A stretch of DNA of 64,000 bases from Botrimarina colliarenosi. Lineage in GTDB: Bacteria; Planctomycetota; Planctomycetia; Pirellulales; Lacipirellulaceae. The DNA lies in assembly GCF_007859955.1 (NCBI RefSeq), contig NZ_SJPR01000007.1:59769-123768 (forward strand). Direction: 5' to 3'. The position numbers were made by a program, and so were the translations under genes. The notes below the pieces were generated by a model that made no database searches, was not told the DNA's origin, and worked only from the letters and a program-made list of their open reading frames with translations. This document shows, one piece after another, positions 1 to 7,699 of the stretch (the first letter of the stretch is position 1; each line of letters begins with the position of its first letter).

Positions 1-1
1 G

Positions 2-754
2 CACACCGATTTGCTCGAAGGCGCCGGCGTCGACACCGAGGGGCTTCAGCGGCGTGCGGGCGGCAAGACGTTCACCTGGACGGGCCGCTACCTGCCCAAC
101 ATGAACGACCGCGAAACGCTCGACGTGCAGCTCAACGTCTTCGGCGACTTCGACCCGGTCGTGCCCGAGTCGTTCAAAGACGCCCGGCTCGTGTTCCTAG
201 CGAACGGCGTCCCGGCGGTGCAGGCGAAGGTCCTCGCCCAAGCGCCCCACCGCAAGCTCGTGGTCGCCGACACGATGGACCTCTGGATCACCACCCATCG
301 CGCCGACCTCGACGCGTTGATGCATAACCTCGACGGCCTGTTCCTGAATGACAGCGAGGCGAAGCTCCTTACCGGTTGCGAGAACCTCGTCTCGGCGGGC
401 GAGGCGGTGCTCGACATGGGGCCGCGCTTTGTCATCGTCAAGAAGGGCGAACACGGCTCGATGTACTTCGGACGCGACGCCCAGGGAAACCCCGAGTCGT
501 ACGTCCTACCGGCCTACCCGACCCGTGAAGTTATCGACCCAACCGGCGCCGGCGACAGCTTCGCGGGCGGCATGATGGGCTATCTGTCCCAGTGCGAACA
601 CCTGACCGCGAAAGACCTTAAGACCGCCATGGCGTACGGCACGGTCGTCGCCAGCTTCAATGTCGAAGGCTTTGGCCTCGAGCGGATGACACGGCTGACG
701 CGCGAAGTGATCGACGAGCGCCTCGACGCCTACCGGCGGATGCTTTCGATCTGA
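2..754 (+). CDS. PfkB-family carbohydrate kinase, 5' end cut by the window
   Basis: The reading frame is open from the first bases of the window, so the N-terminus lies outside; about 250 C-terminal residues are visible. The PfkB family (ribokinase, fructokinase, adenosine kinase) transfers phosphate from ATP to a sugar or nucleoside in the cytoplasm. The decisive motif is DPTGAGDSFAGGMMG near the C-terminus, the anion hole and catalytic Asp of PfkB signature 2, preceded by the usual FLNDSEAKLLTG and VIVKKGEHG strands. The substrate cannot be read from the motifs. The missing N-terminal part would hold PfkB signature 1. The gene lies 21 bases before thpR on the same strand and may be co-transcribed with it. 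Confidence 0.9.
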   Translation, partial: HTDLLEGAGVDTEGLQRRAGGKTFTWTGRYLPNMNDRETLDVQLNVFGDFDPVVPESFKDARLVFLANGVPAVQAKVLAQAPHRKLVVADTMDLWITTHRADLDALMHNLDGLFLNDSEAKLLTGCENLVSAGEAVLDMGPRFVIVKKGEHGSMYFGRDAQGNPESYVLPAYPTREVIDPTGAGDSFAGGMMGYLSQCEHLTAKDLKTAMAYGTVVASFNVEGFGLERMTRLTREVIDERLDAYRRMLSI

Positions 755-775
755 CGTCAGCCGAGGGAGGCAACG

Positions 776-1363
776 ATGGCGAAGACCCGCACTTTCGTCG
801 CGATCGACGCTGACGACGCCGTCCGACGCCGCCTCGCGGCGTTGACGGACCGCCTACGCCCCTACGCGCCCGACGCCAACTGGGTCGAGGAAGAGAACCT
901 CCACCTGACGCTGCTGTTCCTCGGCGACTTGGCGGACGCCGAAGTCGCCGAGGTCTGCCGTCGCACCGAGTGGATCGCCCGGGCCAACCCGCCGTTCACC
1001 CTCCGGGTGGCCGGCGTCGGGGCGTTCCCCAATCCGGTCCGGCCACGCGCCCTGTGGGTCGGCGCGACGGACGGGGCCGAGGAGATTTGCCGCCTTCAAG
1101 CCGATCTCGACGAGGACCTGACCGAGCTGGCGCCCCGTGGCGAAAACCGGAGCTTCGTCCCCCACTGGACGCTCGCTCGCATGGGCCGCCGGGGGGCTGC
1201 GGTATCGCCCCACCTGACCGACGTTCTGGCCGGCCTCGCCGATCACGAGGCGGGGGAGCTGCGTATCGACCAGATCGTCGTCTACTCCAGCGAATTGCGG
1301 CCCGGGGGTCCCGATTACTATCCGCTAGCAACCTGCCCGTTGGGGATCCAAGGTAAGGCCTAG
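776..1363 (+). CDS. thpR: RNA 2',3'-cyclic phosphodiesterase (2H/LigT family)
   Basis: A 195-residue protein of the 2H phosphoesterase superfamily, which hydrolyses 2',3'-cyclic phosphate ends of RNA to 2'-phosphates and shows tRNA ligase activity in vitro. Both catalytic H-x-T-L motifs are present: HLTL at residues 43-46 (in NLHLTLLFLGD) and HWTL at 130-133 (in FVPHWTLARMG), at the usual spacing. The length matches bacterial ThpR. The ATG is preceded by GGGAGG at 765-770, a good ribosome binding site. No cognate RNA gene is visible nearby. Confidence 0.93.
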   Translation: MAKTRTFVAIDADDAVRRRLAALTDRLRPYAPDANWVEEENLHLTLLFLGDLADAEVAEVCRRTEWIARANPPFTLRVAGVGAFPNPVRPRALWVGATDGAEEICRLQADLDEDLTELAPRGENRSFVPHWTLARMGRRGAAVSPHLTDVLAGLADHEAGELRIDQIVVYSSELRPGGPDYYPLATCPLGIQGKA

Positions 1364-1370
1364 GGACCGA

Positions 1371-1442
1371 CTAAGCCGTCGGCGACCTCAGGGGCTAAGC
1401 CGTCGACGACCGGAGGGGCTAACCCGTCGGCGACCGCAGGGG
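1371..1442. repeat. Three tandem 24-bp direct repeats upstream of recA
   Basis: Three back-to-back copies start at 1371, 1395 and 1419. Each begins CTAA(G/C)CCGTCG and ends GGGG, with three or four substitutions between copies. They fill the gap between the thpR stop and the recA promoter region. Their role is unknown; they are not part of an open reading frame that looks coding. Confidence 0.85.
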
Positions 1443-1466
1443 GGTAGGAAAGCCGCAGGAAAAGTG

Positions 1467-1499
1467 TTGCGTGAACAGCCGAACACCGATACAGTGTTC
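1467..1499 (+). promoter_or_regulatory. Candidate recA promoter overlapped by a palindromic, SOS-type operator
   Basis: TTGCGT (1467-1472) and TACAGT (1490-1495) are separated by 17 bases, a plausible sigma-70-type promoter. Overlapping the -10 is a perfect dyad, GAACAC (1481-1486) - 7 bases - GTGTTC (1494-1499). A second partial dyad, GTGTT-N5-AACAG, lies just upstream at 1464-1478. GAAC/GTTC half-sites resemble LexA boxes of several phyla, but spacing differs between phyla and no lexA gene is in the window, so LexA control is inferred. Confidence 0.5.
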
Positions 1500-1604
1500 C
1501 TGCGTACACTACCCTGGCGGCCGCCGGACTTGGCGGTCGTCCGCTTGCCTTCCGCTCCTTTCCCCCGCATAAAGGGGCCCGGTCGCCGCCGGGCTTAAAT
1601 CCCG

Positions 1605-2912
1605 ATGGTCGCCACCGCCCAACCGAAGAGCCCGACCCAACCGAAGAGCCCCAACGCCCCGGCGAAGAGCCCGACGACTGCCCCCAAGGGCGTCACCGGC
1701 CAATCGAAGGCGCCGGTCACACCGAACAGCTCCGCCGCCTCGCCCGCCCGCCCCAAGACCGACACCATGGCAAAGAAGTCCTCCGCTAAGAAAGGCCCCG
1801 ATTCCAAACAAAGAAAGGGCCCCAAGTCCGACGCCAAGAAGTCGGTCATGGACCTCGTGCTGGAGAACAGCGACGACCTGCGGCACACCGTCGCCGCGAT
1901 CGAGAAGCAGTTCGGCGAAGGGGCCATCATGCCCCTCGGCGCCGACTCCGACCGCCGGATCAAGGGCATCTCGACCTCCAGCCTGTCGCTCGACATGGCC
2001 CTGGGTGGTCAAGGCATCCCGGAAGGGCGGATCATCGAGATCTTCGGTCCCGAGTCGAGCGGCAAGACGACGCTCGCCCTGCACGTGGTGGCCGAGGCGC
2101 AAAAGAAGGGAGGGATCGCCGCGTTCATCGACGCCGAGCACGCCCTCGACCCGAGCTGGGCGAAGAAGCTGGGGGTCGATCTTGAGACGCTGCTCGTCAG
2201 CCAGCCCGGCCACGGCGAAGAAGCGATGCACATCACCGAGATGCTCGTCAAAAGCAACGCGGTCGATGTCATCGTCATCGACTCGGTCGCCGCCCTCGTG
2301 CCGAAGAAGGAACTCGATGGCGAGATCGGCGATTCGCACGTCGGCCTCCAGGCCCGGCTGATGAGCCAAACGATGCGGAAGCTCACCGGCGCCATCGCCA
2401 AGAGCAAGACCTCGGTGATCTTCATCAACCAGATCCGCGAGAAGATCGGCGTCATGTTCGGCAGCCCCGAGACGACCCCCGGCGGCCGGGCCCTCAAGTT
2501 CTACTGCTCTTGCCGGATCGACGTGCGGCGCATCGGCCAGCTCAAGGATGGCGAGGAGGTCGTCGGCCAGCGGGTCCGGGCCAAAGTGGTCAAGAACAAA
2601 GTGGCGCCCCCTTTCCGCGTCGCCGAGTTCGATATGATGCACAAGGACGGGATCAGCTACGAAGGTGACCTGATCGACCTGGGGACCGAGAAGAAAGTCA
2701 TCTCCCGCACCGGCGCATGGATCCGGTACGGCGAGATGCAACTCGGCCAGGGGCGTGAAAAGGCCCGGCTGTTCCTCCGTGAGAACCGCGAGATCGCCGA
2801 CGAGATCCGCGAAAAGCTCCTCGCCACCGGCGGCTTCGACGACTTGCTGAGCATGGTGAAGCCCGACGCCGAAGAAGCCGAAGACGATGGCGATTTAGAC
2901 GAGTCGCTCTGA
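1605..2912 (+). CDS. recA: Recombinase RecA with an extended lysine/proline-rich N-terminus
   Basis: RecA forms ATP-dependent filaments on single-stranded DNA for homologous recombination and SOS induction. The Walker A motif GPESSGKT is at residues 148-155, IEKQFGEGAIM at 99-109, and the IFINQIREKIGVMFGSPETT loop region and an acidic C-terminal tail follow. The first ATG at 1605 has an in-frame TAA nine bases upstream. A second ATG at 1767 would give a protein 54 residues shorter and closer to the usual length. I keep 1605 because almost every codon between the two ends in G or C, as in the gene body, but neither start has a clear Shine-Dalgarno. The extension holds repeated PKSP/AKSP motifs. 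The gene is followed 44 bases later by a protease homologue. Confidence 0.95.
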   Translation: MVATAQPKSPTQPKSPNAPAKSPTTAPKGVTGQSKAPVTPNSSAASPARPKTDTMAKKSSAKKGPDSKQRKGPKSDAKKSVMDLVLENSDDLRHTVAAIEKQFGEGAIMPLGADSDRRIKGISTSSLSLDMALGGQGIPEGRIIEIFGPESSGKTTLALHVVAEAQKKGGIAAFIDAEHALDPSWAKKLGVDLETLLVSQPGHGEEAMHITEMLVKSNAVDVIVIDSVAALVPKKELDGEIGDSHVGLQARLMSQTMRKLTGAIAKSKTSVIFINQIREKIGVMFGSPETTPGGRALKFYCSCRIDVRRIGQLKDGEEVVGQRVRAKVVKNKVAPPFRVAEFDMMHKDGISYEGDLIDLGTEKKVISRTGAWIRYGEMQLGQGREKARLFLRENREIADEIREKLLATGGFDDLLSMVKPDAEEAEDDGDLDESL

Positions 2913-2956
2913 AGCAGAGCGGTCGTAGCCGGCGACAGCCTAGGGAGGCGCCCCGC

Positions 2957-4552
2957 GTGTCTGGATCCTCGATAACCCCGCGCTGGCTGCTGGCCACGGT
3001 GCTGGCCAGCGGCGTGACGCTGGGCAATACCGCGGCCGCGCACGCCGCCCCCGAAGGGGCGTCTGCGACGGAGGGGGCGGCGGTTCTCGCGGCGATCGAA
3101 TCGTCGCTGGTTGATTTGATCGACCGTTGCGAACGTTCGGTCGTTTCGATCACGCGCTACTCGGAGCCGCCAGAACTCGCCGGCGCCGCTATCTCTCGAG
3201 GTGGAAACCAGATCCTGGCGCCGGGACCGGGGCAGCCACGAATCTTCATCGGCGGGCGCCAAATGCTCCCCGCGGGGCTTGGCAACCTCCAACAAGTCCC
3301 CGAACCAACCCCTCTAGCGAGCGGCGCTGGGGTGGTGATCGATTCGGCGGGGCTCGTCCTCACGCAGTTTGGCGTCGTCCAGCAAGACGCAACCCACGTC
3401 GTAACCGACGTCGATGGCAACCGCTACCTCGCCGACCTCCGCGCCGCCGACGCCCGCAGCGGCCTCGCGGTGCTGGCGATCAGCAAGCGGCTGGCGCCCG
3501 AGCCCGGCGACAAGAGCGAACCGATCCAACTCCCCGCCCTGCCGATTGGCGAGGCGGAAACCTTGCGGAAAGGTCGCCTTGTGGTGTCGATCGGCAATCC
3601 TTTCGCCATCGAGTCGGACGGCCAGCCGACCGCTAGTTGGGGATCGATCACCAACACCGCTGCGAAGCTCCCCCCGAACGAACCGCTCACCGACCTGGAG
3701 GTCTCTGACGGGCGGTTCCGTGAGACACTGCACCGCTTCGGATCGCTGATCCAAACCGACGCCCGCCTCGGCTGGAACGCCAGTGGCGGCGCCCTCGTAA
3801 TGATCAACGGGGACCTAGTCGGGATCACGACAACCGCCTCGACCATCGCCGGGCACGAGCAGCCTGCCGGCTACGCGATCCCCCTCAACGCGGCGATGCG
3901 ACGCGCCGTCGAAGCCTTGTCCGCCGGGCGTGAGCCGGAGTACGGCCTCCTCGGCGTCAGCTTCAACCGGGGCGTGAGCCGCAATCCCAAGACGGGGCGC
4001 GTCGGCATCGGCGTTAGCGAGGCTTACCAGGGCTGTCCAGCCCAGGTGGCGGGGCTCCAGACGGGCGACCTTCTGCTATCCATCGCCGGCGCGCTGGTCC
4101 GTTCGCCCGAGGCGCTGCAGCTCCTGGTAGGCAGCCTCCCCCCGGGCGACAAGGTCGAGGTCAGCTTCGAGCGCGCTGGCGACGTGAATCAGACGACCGT
4201 CGTCCTCGGCAAGGCGTACGTCGAGGGAGGCGATCAGATCGTCAGCGCCCCGCGCCGGCTCTGGCGGGGGCTCGAGGTCGATTTCGCGACGGCGGTCCCC
4301 GGCACGGTGCTCATGGAGAAAGCCCGTGAGGGCGCCATCGACGAAGAAGGGTGCGTCGTGGTGATCGGCGTCGAAGAAGGGAGCGTCTCTTGGGAGAGTG
4401 GCGTCCGCCCCTACTCGTATATCAGCCACGTCAGCGGCCGTCGGGTGAGCTCGCCCGACGAGTTCTACGACGCGGTCCGCGACGCCAAGGACAATGTGAA
4501 ACTGAAGTTCACCAAGCCCCTGTCCGCCACGCCGCAGGCGGCGCTGAATTAG
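2957..4552 (+). CDS. S1C (DegP/HtrA-like) serine-protease homologue with two PDZ domains, probably inactive
   Basis: A 531-residue secreted protein starting at a GTG preceded by GGGAGG (2943-2948). A signal peptide spans about residues 1-31 (ends AAAHAA). A trypsin-like domain (about 55-320) is followed by two PDZ-like domains (about 330-425 and 430-520). The fold markers are there (GAGVVIDSAGLVL, VSIGNPFAI), but the His position in LTQFGVV (residue 139) is Gly and the Asp position in RSGLAVLAI (residue 169) is also Gly. Only Ser 276 in NASGGAL remains. It therefore probably acts as a PDZ-binding or scaffold protein in the periplasm. It may share a transcript with recA. Its stop codon overlaps that of the convergent next gene. 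Confidence 0.85.
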   Translation: MSGSSITPRWLLATVLASGVTLGNTAAAHAAPEGASATEGAAVLAAIESSLVDLIDRCERSVVSITRYSEPPELAGAAISRGGNQILAPGPGQPRIFIGGRQMLPAGLGNLQQVPEPTPLASGAGVVIDSAGLVLTQFGVVQQDATHVVTDVDGNRYLADLRAADARSGLAVLAISKRLAPEPGDKSEPIQLPALPIGEAETLRKGRLVVSIGNPFAIESDGQPTASWGSITNTAAKLPPNEPLTDLEVSDGRFRETLHRFGSLIQTDARLGWNASGGALVMINGDLVGITTTASTIAGHEQPAGYAIPLNAAMRRAVEALSAGREPEYGLLGVSFNRGVSRNPKTGRVGIGVSEAYQGCPAQVAGLQTGDLLLSIAGALVRSPEALQLLVGSLPPGDKVEVSFERAGDVNQTTVVLGKAYVEGGDQIVSAPRRLWRGLEVDFATAVPGTVLMEKAREGAIDEEGCVVVIGVEEGSVSWESGVRPYSYISHVSGRRVSSPDEFYDAVRDAKDNVKLKFTKPLSATPQAALN

Positions 4553-5385
4553 CGCTGACGAGGCAACGCCGTGGGCGTTCGACCCAATGCCATCGGCGAG
4601 AGGGCGGCGAGCAGCAGCAACGCCGCGGCCGGTTCGGGAATCGTGGTGATCGACGGGCTTGCTTCGATAAAGGCGGGCTGGGTGATCGACGGCGCCGGGG
4701 CGAGCACGAGTTCGGGCGAGTCACGCCAGACGGTGTAGTCGGCGGCGTTGACGACGTTGTCGTGGTTGCCATCCGCCCGCAGGTCCATCGTCGATCCGTA
4801 GGTCTCCTGAAAGACGAGGTAGTCGTTCAGATCGACGACGAGGTCCTTGTTGTAGTCCGCTCGCAGGTTGCGGAGTTCGCCGTTGATGAAGCTATTCTCG
4901 CCGTTGGCGGTGAGGACGGCGTAGAACGCCCCCAGCTTGGTGATGTCGTAAGAGAAGCCGAGGCTCACCACTTCCCCCGGCGTCAGCGACCCACTCCCCT
5001 CGGCGAGCGACGCCTCGGAGAAAGAGCCCCCGGTCGGCGGCCCGAGCACGAACCAGTCGGCGATCGAGTCAACCGAGCTGTCACCCGACGCGTCGTAATT
5101 GCCGGCGATCGAGGTCCAGCCCGCGGGCAGCAGCGCGCTGCGGCTGGAGTAGATCGTGTACCCATCGAGGGTGTCGGCGACTCCGCCGGTGTTTTTGAGG
5201 AAGAGCTCGCCATCGGTTTGATCGATTACGAGCTCGATCGTGCCTGCATGGGCGAGCCCGGCCGCCGCCACAGCGACGTAGCAACCCAGCAAGCAGGCGA
5301 GACAGCGCCGACCGGCGGCCCGTCGTTCGAGAAGGCAGACACCCGAGGTGCGTTTCAAAATGGATCCTTGAATTGGATGCGTCAC
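4549..5385 (-). CDS. Secreted PEP-CTERM protein with dockerin-like repeat
   Basis: A 278-residue exported protein of unknown function. It has an N-terminal signal sequence ending near AGLAHA, a beta-rich body, a pair of EF-hand/dockerin-type repeats (ADYNKDLVVDLNDYLVF and ADGNHDNVVNAADYTVW, about residues 192-235), then IPEPAAALLLLAAL and an arginine-containing end: a PEP-CTERM sorting tail for an exosortase. The long form starts at a GTG. A TTG at 5358 with AAGGA seven bases upstream is a good alternative start. Planctomycetes have many such proteins, with dockerin-like repeats not tied to cellulosomes. The stop codons of this gene and the upstream plus-strand gene share the bases TTAG. Confidence 0.82.
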   Translation of the reverse strand: MTHPIQGSILKRTSGVCLLERRAAGRRCLACLLGCYVAVAAAGLAHAGTIELVIDQTDGELFLKNTGGVADTLDGYTIYSSRSALLPAGWTSIAGNYDASGDSSVDSIADWFVLGPPTGGSFSEASLAEGSGSLTPGEVVSLGFSYDITKLGAFYAVLTANGENSFINGELRNLRADYNKDLVVDLNDYLVFQETYGSTMDLRADGNHDNVVNAADYTVWRDSPELVLAPAPSITQPAFIEASPSITTIPEPAAALLLLAALSPMALGRTPTALPRQR

Positions 5386-5565
5386 GGTGTCGGTCGGGGC
5401 GCCCGGCGGTCGGGTCGTGAGCCTCTCTCCATTCTAACCCTACGCGGCGTCCGCAGGGGCCGCAACGATAGGGGAGATGTCCCCCGCGATCCTATCGCCT
5501 GCGTGACCGGTAAAACCGGGCCGAACGGTCCCCTGGGAACCAGCTCGCCGCCCCCGTTGGCCGCG

Positions 5566-5593
5566 TTGACACCCCCCCCGGGCCCGATACGAT
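5566..5593 (+). promoter_or_regulatory. Sigma-70-type promoter of thiC
   Basis: TTGACA (5566-5571) and TACGAT (5588-5593) are separated by 16 bases. This is the best consensus-like promoter in the intergenic region and would start transcription near 5600, leaving a leader of about 190 bases before the thiC ATG. Confidence 0.55.
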
Positions 5594-5599
5594 GACACG

Positions 5600-5791
5600 G
5601 TGAAACCTCTCGCTCCGCAACGGTTTGCGGCGTGTGCAGGCGAACCCTCAACGCGACCACCGCCGCTCAAGAGCCCCGACCCGAAGCTGGCCTCCGGCGA
5701 CTGCCGGCAGAAGCGATTCGCTCGGGGCGTTCCATTCGATTGCAAACGGCCCGCCACTTCTCCGCCGCCGGCCTCATTTTTTAGGACCCCG
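5600..5791 (+). other. Long thiC 5' leader without a recognisable TPP aptamer
   Basis: This stretch could be read as a 64-codon extension of thiC from a GTG at 5600. That GTG sits at the predicted transcription start and the extension lacks any ThiC similarity, so an untranslated leader is more likely. I searched by eye for the THI-element core (CTGAGA and ACCTGATCTGG) and saw neither. The leader ends in a T-rich patch just before the start codon. Confidence 0.4.
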
Positions 5792-7141
5792 ATGCCCGCC
5801 CCCATCACCCAGTACGAGATTGCCCGCGCGGGCGAGATCACCCCGGCCATGGAGTTCGTGGCCCAACGTGAGCAGATCACGGCCGAGACGGTCCGCGACG
5901 AGGTCGCCCGCGGCCGCCTCGTCATCCCCGCCAACACGGTCCACCTGGCCGGCGCCCTCGAGCCGATGGGGATCGGCGTCGCCACCAACTGCAAGGTGAA
6001 CGCCAACATCGGCAACTCGGCGGTCACCAGCGACATCGATGGTGAGCTCGAGAAGCTCCGCACCGCGATCGACTTCGGCGCCGACACCGTCATGGACCTG
6101 TCGACCGGCAAGAACATCGACGGCATCCGCAAGGCGATCATCGAGGCGTCGCCCGTGCCGATCGGCACCGTCCCGATCTACCAGATGCTCGAGGAGCTCG
6201 GCGGCGAGATCGAGGACATGACCGCCCAGCACTTCCTCGACATGGTCGAGCACCAGGCGAAGCAGGGCGTCGACTACATGACGGTCCACTGCGGCGTGCT
6301 GCTGGAGCACCTCCACCTGTCGATGCACCGCGTCACCGGCATCGTCAGCCGCGGCGGCTCGCTGATCGCCAAGTGGATGATGTCGCACCGCAAGCAGAAC
6401 CCGCTCTACGAGGCGTTCGACGACCTGTGCGACATCATGCGCCAGTACGACGTCACCTGGAGCCTCGGCGACGGCATGCGGCCCGGCTCGATCGCCGACG
6501 CCAGCGACGCCGCGCAGTTCGCTGAACTCGACGTGCTGGGTGAGCTCACCAAACGCGGCCGCGAGCGGGGCACGCAGGTCATGGTCGAAGGCCCGGGGCA
6601 CATCCCCATGGACCAGATCCAGATGAACATGGAGCGGCAGGCCGACATCTGCGACGGCGCCCCGTTCTATGTCCTTGGCCCGCTGGTGACCGACTTCGCC
6701 CCCGGATACGACCACATCACCAGTGGGATCGGCGCCGCACTCGCCGGCTGGTACGGCGCGGCGATGCTCTGCTATGTCACGCCGAAGGAGCACCTCGGGC
6801 TCCCCGAGAAGGAAGACGTCAAGCAGGGCATGATCGCCTATAAGATCGCCGCCCACGCCGCCGACATCGCCCGCAAGCGGCCCGGCGCCCAGGACCGCGA
6901 CGACGCGTTGTCTCGGGCCCGCTTCGCGTTCGACTGGAACGAGCAGTTCCGGCTGGCGCTCGACCCGGAGACGGCCCGCGCGTACCACGACCAGACGCTG
7001 CCGCAAGACACCTTCAAGAGCGCCCACTTCTGCAGCATGTGCGGGCCGAAGTACTGCTCGATGAAGATCACCCAAGACATCCGCAAGATGGCCGAAGAGG
7101 GCGAGCTGGTGCAGCTCGCCGAAACGGCCACGGCGGAGTGA
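5792..7141 (+). CDS. thiC: Phosphomethylpyrimidine synthase ThiC
   Basis: A radical-SAM enzyme that rearranges 5-aminoimidazole ribotide to hydroxymethylpyrimidine phosphate for thiamine synthesis. From the ATG at 5792 the protein has 449 residues, the size of the shorter bacterial and archaeal ThiC class. The C-terminal cluster motif CSMCGPKYC (C-x2-C-x4-C) binds the 4Fe-4S cluster. Other family blocks are VHLAGALEPMGIGV, TVHCGVLLEH, SRGGS, GDGMRPGSIADA, EGPGHIPMDQI and LGPLVTDFAPGYDHI. It stands alone; no other thi gene is in the window. Confidence 0.97.
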   Translation: MPAPITQYEIARAGEITPAMEFVAQREQITAETVRDEVARGRLVIPANTVHLAGALEPMGIGVATNCKVNANIGNSAVTSDIDGELEKLRTAIDFGADTVMDLSTGKNIDGIRKAIIEASPVPIGTVPIYQMLEELGGEIEDMTAQHFLDMVEHQAKQGVDYMTVHCGVLLEHLHLSMHRVTGIVSRGGSLIAKWMMSHRKQNPLYEAFDDLCDIMRQYDVTWSLGDGMRPGSIADASDAAQFAELDVLGELTKRGRERGTQVMVEGPGHIPMDQIQMNMERQADICDGAPFYVLGPLVTDFAPGYDHITSGIGAALAGWYGAAMLCYVTPKEHLGLPEKEDVKQGMIAYKIAAHAADIARKRPGAQDRDDALSRARFAFDWNEQFRLALDPETARAYHDQTLPQDTFKSAHFCSMCGPKYCSMKITQDIRKMAEEGELVQLAETATAE

Positions 7142-7164
7142 CCCCGATTCCCGGAGACTCTGTG

Positions 7165-7548
7165 ATGAAGAACCGCTATCTCGCTTGGTTGCTTGTGGCC
7201 GCCTCCGGCTGCGGCACGGCGACGACGCCGACCGCTAGCTCCACCGACGCCGTCGAAACCGCAACGCCCGTCGCGTTCAACGTCGCCGACGCCCCGGTCG
7301 TCGAGTTCGAGGCCCCCGGCATGCACTGCGAGGCGTGCGCCGCCACGATCGTCGAGACACTCCGTGAGAAGCCGGGCGTCATCGACGTGAAGGCCGACGC
7401 CGAGACGAAGATTGTGACGGTCGCTGTCGAGGAGCCGGCTTTTGAGGCCGACGCCGCAATCGCCGCGATCGCCGACGCCGGTTTCGGCGAGGCGACCCTC
7501 GTCGAAGAGGTCGAGCCGGTCGAGCCCGCGGCCGACAACGCCGGTTGA
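7165..7548 (+). CDS. Lipoprotein with a heavy-metal-associated (HMA) domain
   Basis: A small secreted protein of 127 residues beginning MKNRYLAWLLVAASGC, whose lipobox ends at Cys 16, so it is probably lipid-anchored. The following domain contains GMHCEACAATIVETL, the G-M-x-C-x2-C copper/heavy-metal-binding motif of the CopZ/MerP fold. The C-terminal tail is rich in Glu and Pro. The start at 7165 is chosen over an upstream in-frame start at 7039, which would lie inside thiC. GGAG at 7153-7156 precedes it. A periplasmic metal-binding or metal-delivery role is inferred; no metal pump is adjacent. Confidence 0.85.
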   Translation: MKNRYLAWLLVAASGCGTATTPTASSTDAVETATPVAFNVADAPVVEFEAPGMHCEACAATIVETLREKPGVIDVKADAETKIVTVAVEEPAFEADAAIAAIADAGFGEATLVEEVEPVEPAADNAG

Positions 7549-7576
7549 AGAAATCCGGCACACGGTTTTTTAAGCT

Positions 7577-7663
7577 TGTGGGAGGGGTCTCCTGACCCCG
7601 ATTACGCGCAGCCTGCCCTTGCGGCTAGGATGCCGTAATCGGCGTCAGGAGACGCCTCCCACA
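7577..7663. repeat. Intergenic inverted repeat, 30-nt arms
   Basis: Left arm 7577-7606 (begins TGTGGGAGGGGTCTCC) and right arm 7634-7663 (ends GACGCCTCCCACA) are nearly complementary, with a 27-nt loop and TTTTTT after the right arm. It could end transcription of the upstream gene. It resembles the other long palindromes of this window in size and placement, though not in sequence. Confidence 0.85.
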
Positions 7664-7699
7664 TTTTTTGTTTCTCTCTCCGATTGAGCCCCATCGATC

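Noticed and set aside
1509..2741. 410-codon minus-strand frame opposite recA
   Set aside because: Antisense shadow; RecA is certain on the other strand and the frame has no family features.
5600..5791. TPP riboswitch upstream of thiC
   Set aside because: Neither the CTGAGA nor the ACCTGATCTGG core of the THI-element is visible, so it is reported only as an unexplained leader.
5774..7075. 433-codon minus-strand frame opposite thiC
   Set aside because: It is an antisense shadow of a highly conserved gene in GC-rich DNA, with His/Asp/Val-rich composition and no recognisable domain.
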